Shown in pieces: positions 12,993 through 25,494 of a stretch of DNA of 64,000 nucleotides; position 1 is the stretch's first letter; every line of letters begins with the position of its first letter. Source of the stretch: Apteryx mantelli (taxonomy: Eukaryota > Chordata > Aves > Apterygiformes > Apterygidae). The stretch is from the NCBI RefSeq assembly GCF_036417845.1, contig NC_089981.1, positions 38,632,668 to 38,696,667 of the forward strand. The letters are read 5' to 3'. Under the pieces are notes generated by a model, which saw nothing but the letters and a program-made list of their open reading frames with translations, was not told where the DNA came from and made no database searches. Made by a program: the position numbers and the translations under genes.

Positions 12993-14182
12993 TCCTCACT
13001 CTGCTCAGTAATGAGTTCCTCGATTTCAAGCTGTTTGTCTGAATGAGGACTGAATGAAAGTTAAGTAAAGGCATCCAAATTACGGCGGCTGTCCCTTGCT
13101 GCTAAAGACTGCTAGGTCAGTTTTTGAACCGGAATGAACTTGACTTTTGCAGAGCTCGGCTAGCCTCTCAGCTGGCTTAGGTCCGCTGCCTGCAGCCCTG
13201 CGCATTGCTTGGCGCTGGCCGGAGGCGAGGGCGAGCACGTGGCGTGGCGTCCCTGCCCCAGCCAGGCTTGCTGCCACCAGTGCCGCAGGATGGTCTCCCC
13301 ACATCTGCAACCCAAATTCCAGGGGAAAGTTATTCAAACAAGTATGAAATGACTGATGCTAGCTCTACTCAAGCTTCACTCATTGCTAATGTGCTTTGTA
13401 CTGGCAATTTCTGTGCAGATTCAGAAAAATGGAAAGGATGAAAGGAAGTATTTTCCGAGATGATCACAAAGGAACCTGTGGTAAAGCTGTTTTTGTCCAG
13501 CCCTGGGGTTCAAGAATGAGAAATGCCATAATGGATTCATTACATTTGTTCTTTATACTAAGCGAATTATGAAGAGGGATTAGATCTCTTCATAGGGTTT
13601 TAGTGGCATACATTTCTTTGGATTTATGCAGCAGTGATCCAGGAAAAATTTCATAGCTCTATGTCCTAAAGATACGTTTCCTTTTTTTCAATTTAGCATC
13701 AGGTACAGAAAATTATTCCCAAATGTCAGTATCAAACTGATTAATGCCGATTGATCAATCTGAATTAGTTGAGTTTTAGTGCCACTGCACAGGAGATGCT
13801 TTAGAAATGACAGGAGACCTTTGCAAAGCAGCTGTGAGGGCCCTCCCCATCCCTGAAAAACACAGCTCCTCTTGGCTTTGATAAAACTGGCAGCAGGTCA
13901 TGAAGAAAGCAGCGACCGTCCTGCAGGGTTCTTGAGACTTGATTAAATGGGGGTGAAGTTTGGGTCTGGCTGGGGAAAGCGCTACTTCAAAACCAGGTTG
14001 TGGACGTAGCACCACACAGGTAAAAGAGCCAAACAGAGTTCCCTACCACCACCTCCTTCTAGCACATGCTCTGTATCTTTTGAAAGTTACACCTGTTCAT
14101 CTTCTGCATACTTTCTTCTCCGCAACACAGACTCCCAGATACTGGAGGAATTGATCCCTTGAGCCCGCTTGTCCTCCTGCAG
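12993..14182. other. Non-coding span with a small GC-rich block
   Basis: No gene seen. At 13140-13300 the sequence is locally GC-rich with about a dozen CpGs and an E-box (cacgtg), but it is too small for a CpG island and has no start codon or splice donor that I would defend. Confidence 0.5.
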
Positions 14183-14265
14183 GGCTGAGACTAAAGCCAG
14201 GTGCTCATTGAAAATCCAAAATATCAGGTCCTGCTCCGTGGTTGCAGCCACAGCCTACCTGCGTG
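14183..14265 (+). other. Weak candidate exon (83 nt)
   Basis: An acceptor-like cttgtcctcctgcag precedes the block and a donor-like gcgtg|gtaaga follows. Only one frame is open (starts AETKARCSLKIQN after one base); the other two are stopped. No family is recognised. It could equally be a decoy or a non-coding exon. Confidence 0.15.
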
Positions 14266-17119
14266 GTAAGAGCGCTCCAAGCTCTGTTTGCCCGAGTGGC
14301 CTCAGAGGTGTTATTAAAATGAAGCTAAGGATGAAAAAGCTGTTTATTATTTCATCAAAGGAAAACCACTTTAGAAGAATATTTAGATGGGGAACTCTAT
14401 TAAAAAAAAGAAAGAAAAAGTGAGACCCTGAAAGTGCCAAAATTTGGCCTGCCAAGACCAGCAACATTCAGACATGGATGTGGGTGGGTACATGTGTGCA
14501 GCACACATTTGATAAGATGACCTTTGATTCAATGCACTGGTTCTGCTTATAGAAAGCTTTGAAAAGGCACAGTTTACTGGGCTTTTTTTTTTTTTAAGCA
14601 TTTCCCTTAAATTTGCATCTTTCTATGACAGTCCATACTATAGAAGCCATCCTGCAAAATTCTCAGAATACTTTCAGATAGTATTTCATCATGATTATTT
14701 GTATTGTGATAGTGCCTAGAGATGGTCCAAATTAGAGAATAAGATTTCTAGAAATTATGGCAATTTAGGCAAAACTTCTGCTCTTAAGATGTACAAAATA
14801 TATATAATGGAAAGACATGCTGGAAGTATTTGTTATCAGAACTAAATTTGTTTTGCTTCTTTTAAGAACAAGAACTACATTATATGTATGTATTTAGCAT
14901 TTTTACCACTAGGCCAATATAGGAAAAATTAAGTATGAAGTATTTACTTAAAAATGCATAGGATAGACATGGAGCTGTAATGTACCCAAACATATACAAG
15001 CATATTTCTTGCCTATTCACATGGTGTCTAAACTAGTAGTGGGGTGGTAGCAGGATGGGATAAAGTATACATGTTGCTGTCTTTACACAAAAGGAATCCA
15101 GTATAGAAACTTTGTATTATAATGCAGATGTAGAAGTTCATTTCTAGAGAAGCTTGAATAATGTATATGACAACAGTGTGTGTTGTTATTGTAGTGTAGT
15201 TAATACAGTATAATACTTGAGTCAAGAATATACAGGAACAATGATTTTCTAAGCCTAAAACACTTTTAATAAAATCATTTAATTTGAAAAGTTGTCATCC
15301 CTGTCATCTTCAATGAACTAAGATTAGCATGAATACAGGTACATTTCAGCTGCTCACCATTTATCTGCTCCCAGCTGTTTACATGTGCCAGCCTCCTGCC
15401 CTCTTTCCACAGCAGCAGCCCTGTTTACCCAGTAGCCCATCTTCTATCAGTAAAATTCCCATTTACTTTAATGGGCCAAGGTTTCATTAAATCTTTGTAT
15501 TTGGCATAGGGTCCCAGTTTTTGGCAAGACCAGTTCCCATTAAAATCAAAGGAAGCTCAGCTGCCAACTCGGTGGCGGGAGGACTGGAGCGAACCCTTCT
15601 GCAGTGGAAGCTGTGTTGGTCCGTTCAGAAAATGGTCTGGCTGGGTGGAAGAGGAAATATTTACATTGCCATACTAGAATTACTTTATTTTATTCTTACA
15701 GAAAGAGACACTTCCATTTGAATGGCAGACTTAATTGAACAACAATTCCTTGGCTGCTTTTTGAGTCAAAAGTCAGCAGCAGTTCACAGAAACAAGGCAG
15801 AAGTTGAGGTAAGAATCCAGTGGACAGAGGATGTTAGGCTGGATTTAAGAAGGCCTGTCTTAAAAACTTAGATTTCTCTTTTTTTCTTTTCTCATCTGTT
15901 TGGTTTTTTTTGTTTGGTTGGGGTTTTTTACTCTCTGCATTTAGAAACAGCTACTTACCGTAAAGAGTGAAAATGATAGTGTAGGGCTATTCATATGCGA
16001 AATAAGGAAAGCAAAAATTTGCCCTTCTGCCAGCCCACAGGCACCCAGCATTGCTGCTTGCAGAACCTCAGAAGTTACTGGGAATCTCAAAGTCGTAAAT
16101 AAGCTACTTATGCAAGGGAAAGGAGTTAAACATACCGGGGCAAGTTTATCCCTGGTGTGAGTCAGCTGAAATCTGTTGTTTTACACCAAAGATGTCTGCA
16201 GCATCTGTTTATACCTTCTGCTTTAGTGTGTTAGCCCTCTAAAGAGAGCAAATTCACTTGGAGAGCAAAGAGTGTTACCAAATACTTTGTTTGTTTTGGT
16301 ATGGTGTCTGCTGTATAGTAAGAAGGACTGCAGCTCATCATCGGATTAAAAAATTTCCAAAACACAGCTATGTTCAGTCTTTTAAAATTAAGTAGATACA
16401 CATTCTTACTTCCTTAGGGAAATGCATTTAAAAGGAGGTTGCTTTGCAATGGGAGGTGAAAAGTAATTTCTAAAGCACAGTAAATATATAAAAGAGGGAA
16501 TAATATAGGCCACCTAAACTTCTAACTTAATATTATTATACAGCAATTCTCTATGAGATTTGCTGAATCCCAAGTTCTGTTTCTGAGCAATAGGACTGAC
16601 CGTGGGGTAAATATTTCTGTATTTACAGGATGAATTTCTTAAAAGACGCAATGTCAGTGTCTCCTTCCAGCTACAGTGGCACACGTATAATAATGATGAT
16701 GCCAGCTTGAACTAAGACTGAACAACAAGGATCAAATACAGAAATCTATACTTGGGCGAAAGCCCTGCCAACACTAATGCTTTTCTACTTCAGTAAGGAT
16801 TTCAGGTTTGGGCTTTGGGAATTATTGACTTAGAATAGAAGCACATTTTATCTGTAATTGATATAAAGTAAAAATCTGAGCTGTGTGAGGTTCTGGTATC
16901 AAAGTATGAAAATAGATTAAGCTCATCTAGTTTTAGATTTTGTGACTAGCTAAAAAGGCAGACTTACCAAAAAGCTTGAGTTAGTGAACCTCACAAGTAA
17001 TCTGAGTTCAGTTTTGAACTTAACAGCTGATTCATCTCCCAGGCTTGGAAAACAGTGTGAATCATTGTGGTGTGTATAGTAGCTCTTCAACACTGGACAA
17101 AATTTAGTCTGAACCAGTA
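14266..17119. other. Non-coding span with old amniote repeat scraps
   Basis: No gene seen. At 15450-15477 the words attcccatttactttaatgg, and at 16135-16195 the words atccctggtgtgagtc with ttacaccaaagatg, resemble an old repeat common in reptile and bird genomes whose core reads like cccattgacttcaatggg and acaccagtgtaa. Both are short, decayed fragments. Confidence 0.4.
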
Positions 17120-17400
17120 GACATAGTACTAATTTATATTAGCACATACAGCAATACCCATTGTTCCATTGTGCCAGGTGCTGTATGTAGGTATGTTCTG
17201 AGACATCCATGCACTCCAGAATCTAAAATCCATGTAGGCAAGGCAAAGAAAGGAAGCAAAGCTACTTTGTTTTACAGATAAGGAATGGAAGTATAGGGAA
17301 AGCATAAAACTTGCTTAAATTCACCTCAGAACTGCGGTAGAACTAAGGAATGGGCTCAGTTTTACTGAGTCCTAGTCCAAAGCTCTTAGTTCACCAGCTC
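17120..17400 (-). mobile_element. MIR/CORE-type SINE remnant, antisense
   Basis: Reading along the plus strand: gccaggtgctgtatgta, aggcaaggcaaagaaaggaa, then ttttacagataaggaa, a decayed gaggcacagag-type core, and near the end gagtcctagtccaaagctct. This order matches the reverse complement of an amniote MIR/CORE SINE. It is old (many substitutions and indels) and transcriptionally inert as far as can be seen. Family assignment below MIR-like is not possible by eye; the left part may be a longer sauropsid variant. Confidence 0.7.
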
Positions 17401-20400
17401 TTTTTTTTTTTAATTAATTTTTTAAAGTTTTTTAGTTTTATTAAAATATTGTAATGATAATATTCAAATATGATGAGGGTTTCTAATAAGGTACAATCTA
17501 GGCAGACCAAGAATGGAAAAGGAAATAGGCACAGAGAGATGCCAAAGGTCACACATTACGTGAATAATAGAAACTAGATCCTTTGAGTACCATCCTGCTC
17601 TCCCTTTTCCTGCAAATTTTGCTGTACTTTTGAATCCTTTGAGACTCGAGATATGGAAACTCCCATGGACTAGCACTAAGAGACGGGCACAAGAGTCTTC
17701 ACTGCTTTGTGAACCAATAGGTCAAGTTTCTTACATTTTCATTTGGAATATGATCATATTTTGGAACTACTTCATAGAAATTCATTTTTAAATTTAGACC
17801 TAATTATACCATATGTGTTGTTTCCTGCACTGTGGATGTTTTCAAAGCACAAGCTACCTTACATTGATAAAACTCATGAAAACTAAAAAGCAAGTTTTTA
17901 ATGCCCTTGGTGAAATGTCTCAAAAGTCAGTGAAGTCCATAGCTTGGACTGACTTTAAAAATGCTCCTGGACTCTCAAGGGTAGCTCTTGCATAGCAGCA
18001 GCTCTAAATAACATGCAATAACATCTTTGGCTAGAATGAACCCAGTGGTCCTTCCCTGGTGTGACAGAGTTTTCTACAGCAAGGGTAAAATTCACCTTCT
18101 CAATCAGGAAAGCTTGCTTGCTTATCAGCCCCAGTTTCTGAAACGATTTACCACAGAGCTGGTGACCATCCTAAACATCACAATCTTCCAAGAAAAGTAC
18201 AAGGAACATGTCTTGAATGTCAGTCTTTCTCTAACTTGCTTGCACAGCTGTGTGCCTTTACATGCATGCCTGTGAGCATGTGTGCATGTATATTATAAAA
18301 ATAAATGCCACTGTGCACACTTCTCCCACTGGGAAGATGATGAAAGAACAAATGTGTGGCAGGCATTAATCATGTTGCTTAATCACTACTGAAGGGCATT
18401 CAGACAAAGCAGGAATGAGTAGGGTAAAAAAAACCCTGGAACAGAAGAATTTTGGTGTGCTAGATCAGAGTTCAGGAGGGGCTGAACCCATCATGGCCAC
18501 TGACTCTCACTCACAGGCAGAAGCTCTCCAGAAGGAAAATGAGAAAGAAGAGACCTCAGAAAGAAATGTCAGCATAGTCATTTTCTCATAGGACTCTTCT
18601 TGGCAGCTGGAGACGGTGACTCTGTGATAACATGCTAAAGTTTTGAAGGGGGATTCCTCCGGAACGGAAATGTCCTTACAAGGACCATTTTCCTAACTAT
18701 ATTCAAGTCTGTGGGAAACTATTACCCTATGACAAGTTCTTCTAAACTAGATAGGATTTATATTTATTCTTAAATTACGGTTTATTTTTGGCAACTCCCC
18801 CACTGTGACTTGACATCCCAGAAACAAGACCCTTTGGATTCTCAGAAACCAGAAAACATGCTAACAAAACATTCAGAATTGTCTTTGTCAGTTTACTCAT
18901 TTAATAATTTTTTCTTTCCATTCTACTATTCCTTTCTATACTAATTCTGGAACTGCTGGGATGTATATCAATATGTTAATAGCCACCTTGCTGGAGACAT
19001 ATAATCCAAATCAAGAGAAGGAAGAAAAGGAGTTCTCTATCTGCTTAATCTGATTATATTTCTATTTTATGAGGTTTGGATTTTGTAGACTGAGACTTAG
19101 AGTTAAAGGCAGGTGCTGAGTAAATAGTTATCTCGGAAAATATCCCCAAAGTATTCCATTTGTGGATGTAAATCTGAGCATGCAATACAAGTTTTGTGGT
19201 TCCTGAGTTTTGTGTTTAGAAGGTTTTATTCACTCCACTAAATTCCAATTGTAATTTTACACAGCTACAGAACTGTAACAGCTCATATTTCATGGGTCTG
19301 ATTGTTACAGTTTTTTTCCTTTCTCTGCAAACCTTACAATCTTAATCTGAGATCTAAGAATAAGACTGGATTATTTCCTAATTACACATCCTCTCAAGAA
19401 GCAATAGATTTGCCCATTTGCCACATTATGCCTTCAGTGATATTTCTTGAACTCATGAATCCCTGGAACTCTATCAATATGAAGCATACTCATGTAATAA
19501 ACTATTCTGCTGGTTATGTGCAATGTAAGAACACATTCTAGTTCAATATTTTAGTGGTACTGGTTGTTCAGACTTGGCAGTAGCGATGAATGGTGAAAGC
19601 TGCTGCTATTAGATGATGAATGACTCCGAGCACATGTAGCTGACACTTTTCCAGCCTTTCAGAGCAGGACCACAATTTAATGTGTTGTTCAGTACTTTCC
19701 CTATTACTCTTCCAGTTTTCACACAAGGGTAAGAATTCGGTGCCTCCTGTTGTTACATTTCTCTTTGGACTCTTTTGCTATGTACGCTAACAGCTCTTTT
19801 GAAAGTGAGTTGACAAACTAACAATTCAGGAGCCCTTTTTACTGGTGAAGTGAAACCCTCTCCCAAGCAAGAGATCATGCTGCATTAGGTACCACTCTGT
19901 GCCTCTTTGAGGGCTAAGGAGCACCAGCAGAGAGCTCCTTTGCCAGCTCCTCTGCTGGAGCGACGGAAAACATTACTGCATGGATGATGTGCTCAGACGT
20001 CTGCTCTGGAGCAAGCAAGCCAGAGGTTGAAGCAACTTTAGACAAGCAATTTGGATTGAACCTTGTATGTAATGGGCACAAACAAATCCAGAATAAAATG
20101 CTCCCACATTTCAGGGTTTTTTCCCCCCAAATATTCCTACCATTATTTGTGTTAGAATTTAGCAAAGGCAGAATTAGCTCTTGTACTATATGTAGTCACA
20201 TCAAATAATTGCATTTCAGTGACCATAATTTTCAGTAACAAAATGGAAAATTTGCCTCAAATGATGCCAAACCAAAAGCTTTAGTGCTTGTGTTTAGCTC
20301 AGAATTTAGAGTTTAAATTTACACTAATAACCAGGCAAGCTGGAGGTTTATGTTAGTACAGGCAGGTTGTCACATGCCGGTAAGCAGGCAAGAGCAATTC

Positions 20401-23400
20401 AAGCAAGTTAAAATCGGTAAACTCCCTTTGTTATTGAAATTGAATTTGGAAAAACAATGTTGAATTTAAAATTTTTAAAAAGGTAAAGAGTATTTCTATT
20501 TCACTTTTAAGAGTGTTGCTGTTTTTCACAACCATCTTGAATGACTCAATAAGAACACGGGCACTTATGGAGCCAGGTAACATGAAGTATTAACAGTCCC
20601 TTGGCAAACTTGATCCCATACCCAAAACCCATGAGTTTCAGGGGAAAAGAATTGGAGCCTTTCACTCAGTCAGGGTGTGCCACAACAGCTATTCTCTATA
20701 TGTCGTCTGCAAGATCCCACATCTGTGAGAAAAGAGGGAGTAAAGCTCAGATGCTAGTGCTTCAGTGCAGGGGTCTGAAGAGGGTGAACTTTCTCCTTTG
20801 ATAGTGTATTTGTACAGGTAGAGGCCCTATTTTTGAATAAAATACCTTATTGTGCTATAAAACTCCAGGGAATGTCATGCTGGTGGATTTTTACTGCTAG
20901 CACCTCCAACACTTGTGCTTTATATGAACCTTGGCTGAGCGATGTCTTATTGAATGAATTCTGTCTCCTTGAGCTTCCACAATTGTTTCTTTTATTCCAT
21001 TTAAAACATGCTTATCATATATAAAGTTATTCATATGTGTATGATTTAACAGCTTAAGAATCCAGACCCGCACCCAACACATGGGCAAGCACCGACATGT
21101 GTCTTGCAAGCTTAGCTCCTTCCCCCTGTATAAATGCCATCAACGCGCTGGGAAGCTATGTGGTGATTCACATCTGAACACTGTAGAGCAGTACAGAGCT
21201 CTTAAATGCTACATCTATGTTTAGACATCGATTGCTAACATCGATTCCAGATAACTAACCTGGAAAATGAGATGCAAAGCAACGTGAAAACCCTTACACA
21301 GACTACACGTCCAGTCACTGAATGTTGCGTTATCGAAGATAAATAGAAATCTTGGTTACAAAGCTTGAAAAACCTCAGGGATGGAATGCTTGTTGAACAT
21401 AATACTGTCTAACTAATTCCTCTTTTGCCAGCTGTAAAATTCATCTCCTCATTAAAAAAAAAGGTCAAATAAACAGAAGTTTATGAAATGTATGTTTGTA
21501 TTTAAAACTGTTTTGCTGTTCATTTTCAGATGACTTTGGAGACATGGCCTGTGTTATAATACCACTTCCATTAAACATTGGAAGCTCGACTTTTTACAAA
21601 AAAATTCACACAAACATTCTGCTTTTAATCCAAACATAGGGGTTACGAACTGAACCTTCAAACAGAAACTTTCAATATTTGGCTTCTCAGCTCAGTAGCA
21701 CCAATATGGTATGCCAACTGTCATGTGCTGCAATTAATAATTGTTGTAAAAAAAAAAAAAAGGTCTTTAAGGCAGAATACCCACTGCATATAGCCTGTCT
21801 GCTTTTTTAACCAAATAAGGCAATAGGGCATTACACTGTTTATAATAGCAACATGAAATACGATGTTTCAAACTGTTAAAGAAAACACATTTAAACTTTT
21901 CCTGCCCATTTCCAAGTTTCTCTAACTTCTAAAAAACTGGCTATGAGTCTCTGGCAGATTTATAGAAACCTCCGTTTTTCGCTTTTCAAAACACTTTAAC
22001 AAAGCTTCAGAGATGAACAACATATCACCCAAGTTCTGGCATTTATATAAGGATTGCACACACAGTTTAGAAAGAGTAAACATGCAAAAATCAATTCCAG
22101 GGACTGACAGAAAGCGGAACTAATTAAAGAGGCCTAGGCAACAGAGATCATTTTCTAAGACAAACATGCCAATATTTGCCACATAAATAAGGCTGGTGCT
22201 ATAGTGAATCTGGTGATATTTATAAATATACATTTCATCCCATAACATTTTGGTAATTAGAAAATGAATGCTAGTAAAATGAGTGTAAATACTTAAGCCC
22301 TACACTAGATGACTCTCAAACTACTGCTTTAGACTCTTATCAAAACTTAAACATTACACTACCTGACAACACTGTGAAGCCCTTTAATGACCAAGTGTTT
22401 ATTACTGTTCCCACTTACCATTGTAACTTTATTGACTTAGCTGGAGTTGCTTTCGATTACACCAGTGTAAGATGGACTCAGACCACGTAGTTCTCTTTAA
22501 ACATTTTTGTTCCTACGCTTTTCTTACCCTGAAAATCTGGTAGCTGTTTAACGGAGCTGCCTTAGGTGCTCCTGGCTGTGATGCCAGCCCGACACAGCGC
22601 TGATTGCCCCTGCGTCTTGCTGGAGGGCTTCCTGGCGTCAGACCCAGGACAAATCAGACAAGCTCATCCTCCGGGTTTTATCCATACTGCTAGTTGGCAT
22701 TATGTGTCGGAGCACAAAATTTAAGTCAGTGGGTTTCCACTTTCCAGAAGCGAGAGCAATGAAGTGTATTTGGGATGGAATGGGTGTCTTCCTCAGTCCT
22801 GACAAAAATCACAAGAGGTATAATCATTTTAAAAGTCTTTCACTGCTGAAGGTGGCGCTGGTATAGTCTGTCCTTTCAAATAGTTCTCACTAGTTAAGTG
22901 TTTGTTGTTCAAGACTAACAAAGCGATGTTCCACCAGAAACTATGGCCAGCGCTTTCCTTTTTTTTCACGTCCAGGTCTTGTTCTTTTAAGGCAAGGAGT
23001 ACAAGTATTTTACTATTTCATTTTGTTTTTAGTGTGGTGTGCCACTGAAATGCAGCCACTTGAAGAGGCAGCACCCACTACATCTGCCACTAGAGAACAG
23101 ACTTCTCCATGCTGGTCCCAAATATGAAAGGTGGGAAAGGGCGGTGGGGGTGAGTGTATGTATATGTATGTGCGTTTTCCAAGCTCCAGGCATTTCTATG
23201 TTCAATTTCATTACCTCTTCCAGATTTCCTGGTATATTTTATTATTCAGTTTATCTGAGACTTTTAATTGCTTCTGAGTTTTGCACATATCAAATGCATT
23301 CAGGAAATACTTTAACTAATTTTAAACTACAGTTCTAGAGCTCATGAATAGTGTAATAAAATTCTGCTCTGCAGATCAAAGTTCCTTTTGTCATCAATAC

Positions 23401-25365
23401 AAATTCAGCATGCAAAACACATGGGAAATCTGCAGCAGACCTGCACAACACAGATGATAAAGAACATTGTGGCTGGAGAGCTTCCCCTTTGAGTGCGAGT
23501 TTTCGGGTTTGGCAAGGTTAAGACCACTGTAGGTACTGTGACAGTATTGCCTTGATACGATGGAGATTCTCTTTCTATTCTTTCCATTGTCTCAGGTAGA
23601 AATTAAAATATAACAGCAAGAAAGCCAGGTTGTATTCATCATTTGACTTTATTTCTACTTGGTTGGTTAGTAATAGAATTTCCTGTCTGCAGGAAAGTTC
23701 CATGTTTTGGAAAAAACACTGTATTTCAGGTTGATTGAAACAATATATGGAATAGCTGACATTTTAATTTATATTACAAATCAAGTGAATAAAATAAAGT
23801 TCAGAAAGTTTGCATTTTTGTCTGAAATGAAATTTTATCAAACCTGACATCCATGATGTTGGAAGTTTCAGTATTCACAATAGGACATCTTCTGACTTTT
23901 CTATGTTGCTGCCAGTTTGGGCTCTAGTTGACATTCAGCAGCATGGTTATTTTGGGTGTCATAAGTAGCCTCCTGCTCTTCTCCCTTTCCAGAGCTGCCT
24001 CCTGCTCTGGACCATCACCAGCATGTGTGCTGCCCTGTTGTGGTTCGAGGAATGGATTCAGCAGAAAACAAAATGAAACAACAATTTTTTTTTTCATTAG
24101 GTTCAGTTTCCTGACTACTTTCTCAAATGCTTGTGAAGCCATAGTGCAGGGGAAGGAGGAAGCACAGCAATAAAAGGGCCAGCACGGAGAGACGCGATGG
24201 CTTAAGCCAGCATTGCTACCAAAAGCTATTCACATGGAACCATAGTGGCTGTAAAATCTCATTTTCATGTATGGACTACCTTGCTTCTTTAGGACAATGT
24301 GTCCCAATCCCCAAAGAGTCAATTCATATGTTATAGGGAGATATATTAAGAACCATGCATAGATGAGAAACAGATGTTTTATGTGAACGTTAAAAATTCC
24401 AGGACAGTTTTTGCAATGATAGAGATTGCTCTGGTGTCCTTGGCTAGTTTCCCTGGTGTTGTCACTAGTATTGTATATAGTTTGGATACACTGCAGAGAT
24501 GGATGCTTCAGTCATGTTTAATGTAAGGCATCTATCAGAGGCATCTCAGGAGTCTAGGGTACACATGTAAACTAGCTGTAGATAAAAGAGGGAAAGAACA
24601 TAAATGAAAGGAAAGCAGATTCAAATGTTTTTAACTAAGGGAAAAGAGCAGGTAAATATAAAAGCAATTGTAAGAATAATATGTAATGACTCAAGTGAAA
24701 AACAAGCAAAACATGCAGATGTGAGTGAATACCGATTACTGAGGCCCTGAGCAAAAGCATCAGGTGATGCCTTGTATCTGCTGTAATCCTATCCACTTAT
24801 TCAGCTGGAAACCAAAGTGAATGAGCCCTCCCTGTGAATGAGCTAACTGTGGTACAAAACAGCAGCATAAGACAGGGACAGGTTTACTTGAAGGGGAGAC
24901 GCTGGGCAGCTTAGCACAAGCAAAAATCAAGCTTTTGCAAGTACAAGAATTAACACTGCCAACAGCATTCACAAAGAAATGTCTGCATCATAAACACAAT
25001 TGGAGACATGTGGCATAATGGAAGCAAAAAACACTACTATTTTTGGAATTAAGTAAAAAGAAAGGGAGAAAGATTTGGCTTAGGCAACAGCTGGACACTC
25101 CTAAACTGACCTGCTCCTCATCTTGTCTCCATCCCACCAACTATTTCAGGTTAAGAAAGTGAAAAAAAAAGCCCCTGTCACACACCTACAAAGTCTGCTA
25201 AGCTTTGTTAAGCAAGAGACTTCCCTGATTTAAGGGGCTGATAAGTGCAGTTGGAGGCCACTGTTTTTAAGGCTGGAAAAGCAAGGCTTACATCTCAGGT
25301 TTGTAGAAGCGATGGCCTTTTTTTCTAGTAACTGGGCCTGTTGTCAGTAATGTACGACGTAAACA
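17401..25365. other. Long non-coding span
   Basis: No gene seen. It contains T- and A-rich tracts (17401-17412; A14 at 21748-21761), an old-repeat scrap at 22428-22485 with gattacaccagtgtaag, and a smooth AT-rich stretch at 21880-22280 that could be a conserved non-coding element (see findings). The many frames of 60-100 codons show no domains. Confidence 0.5.
22428..22485 (+). mobile_element. Fragment of an old amniote interspersed repeat
   Basis: The words tagctggagttgctttcg and gattacaccagtgtaag closely follow the recurrent reptile/bird repeat motif (tcagtggagttgctcctg...gatttacaccagtgtaa). The family name is not certain to me, so no finer class is given. Only about 60 bases survive recognisably. 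Confidence 0.5.
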
Positions 25366-25494
25366 TCTCTAGATGAGACCTAAGGCACAGACAAGTTAGC
25401 TGACTCATACGCACAAGCCAGGTAGTTAAGAGTGTGAAAAGGAATTGGATCTCTTGGCTCCGGCTCCTGTGTTTTATCCACAAAACCATTCTTA
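25366..25494 (-). mobile_element. MIR SINE remnant, antisense
   Basis: The plus-strand order agatgagacctaaggcacag, acaagttagctgactcat, ggaattggatctcttggctcc and gtgttttatccacaaaacca matches the reverse complement of MIR (aggcacagagaggttaagtgact ... gaacccaggtctcc ... gctctatccactaagcca). It is strongly diverged, as expected for an amniote-age SINE. Confidence 0.75.

Noticed and set aside
23405..23587. Minus-strand frame MERIERESPSYQG...
   Set aside because: Reasonable composition but no paired splice sites and only 60 codons.
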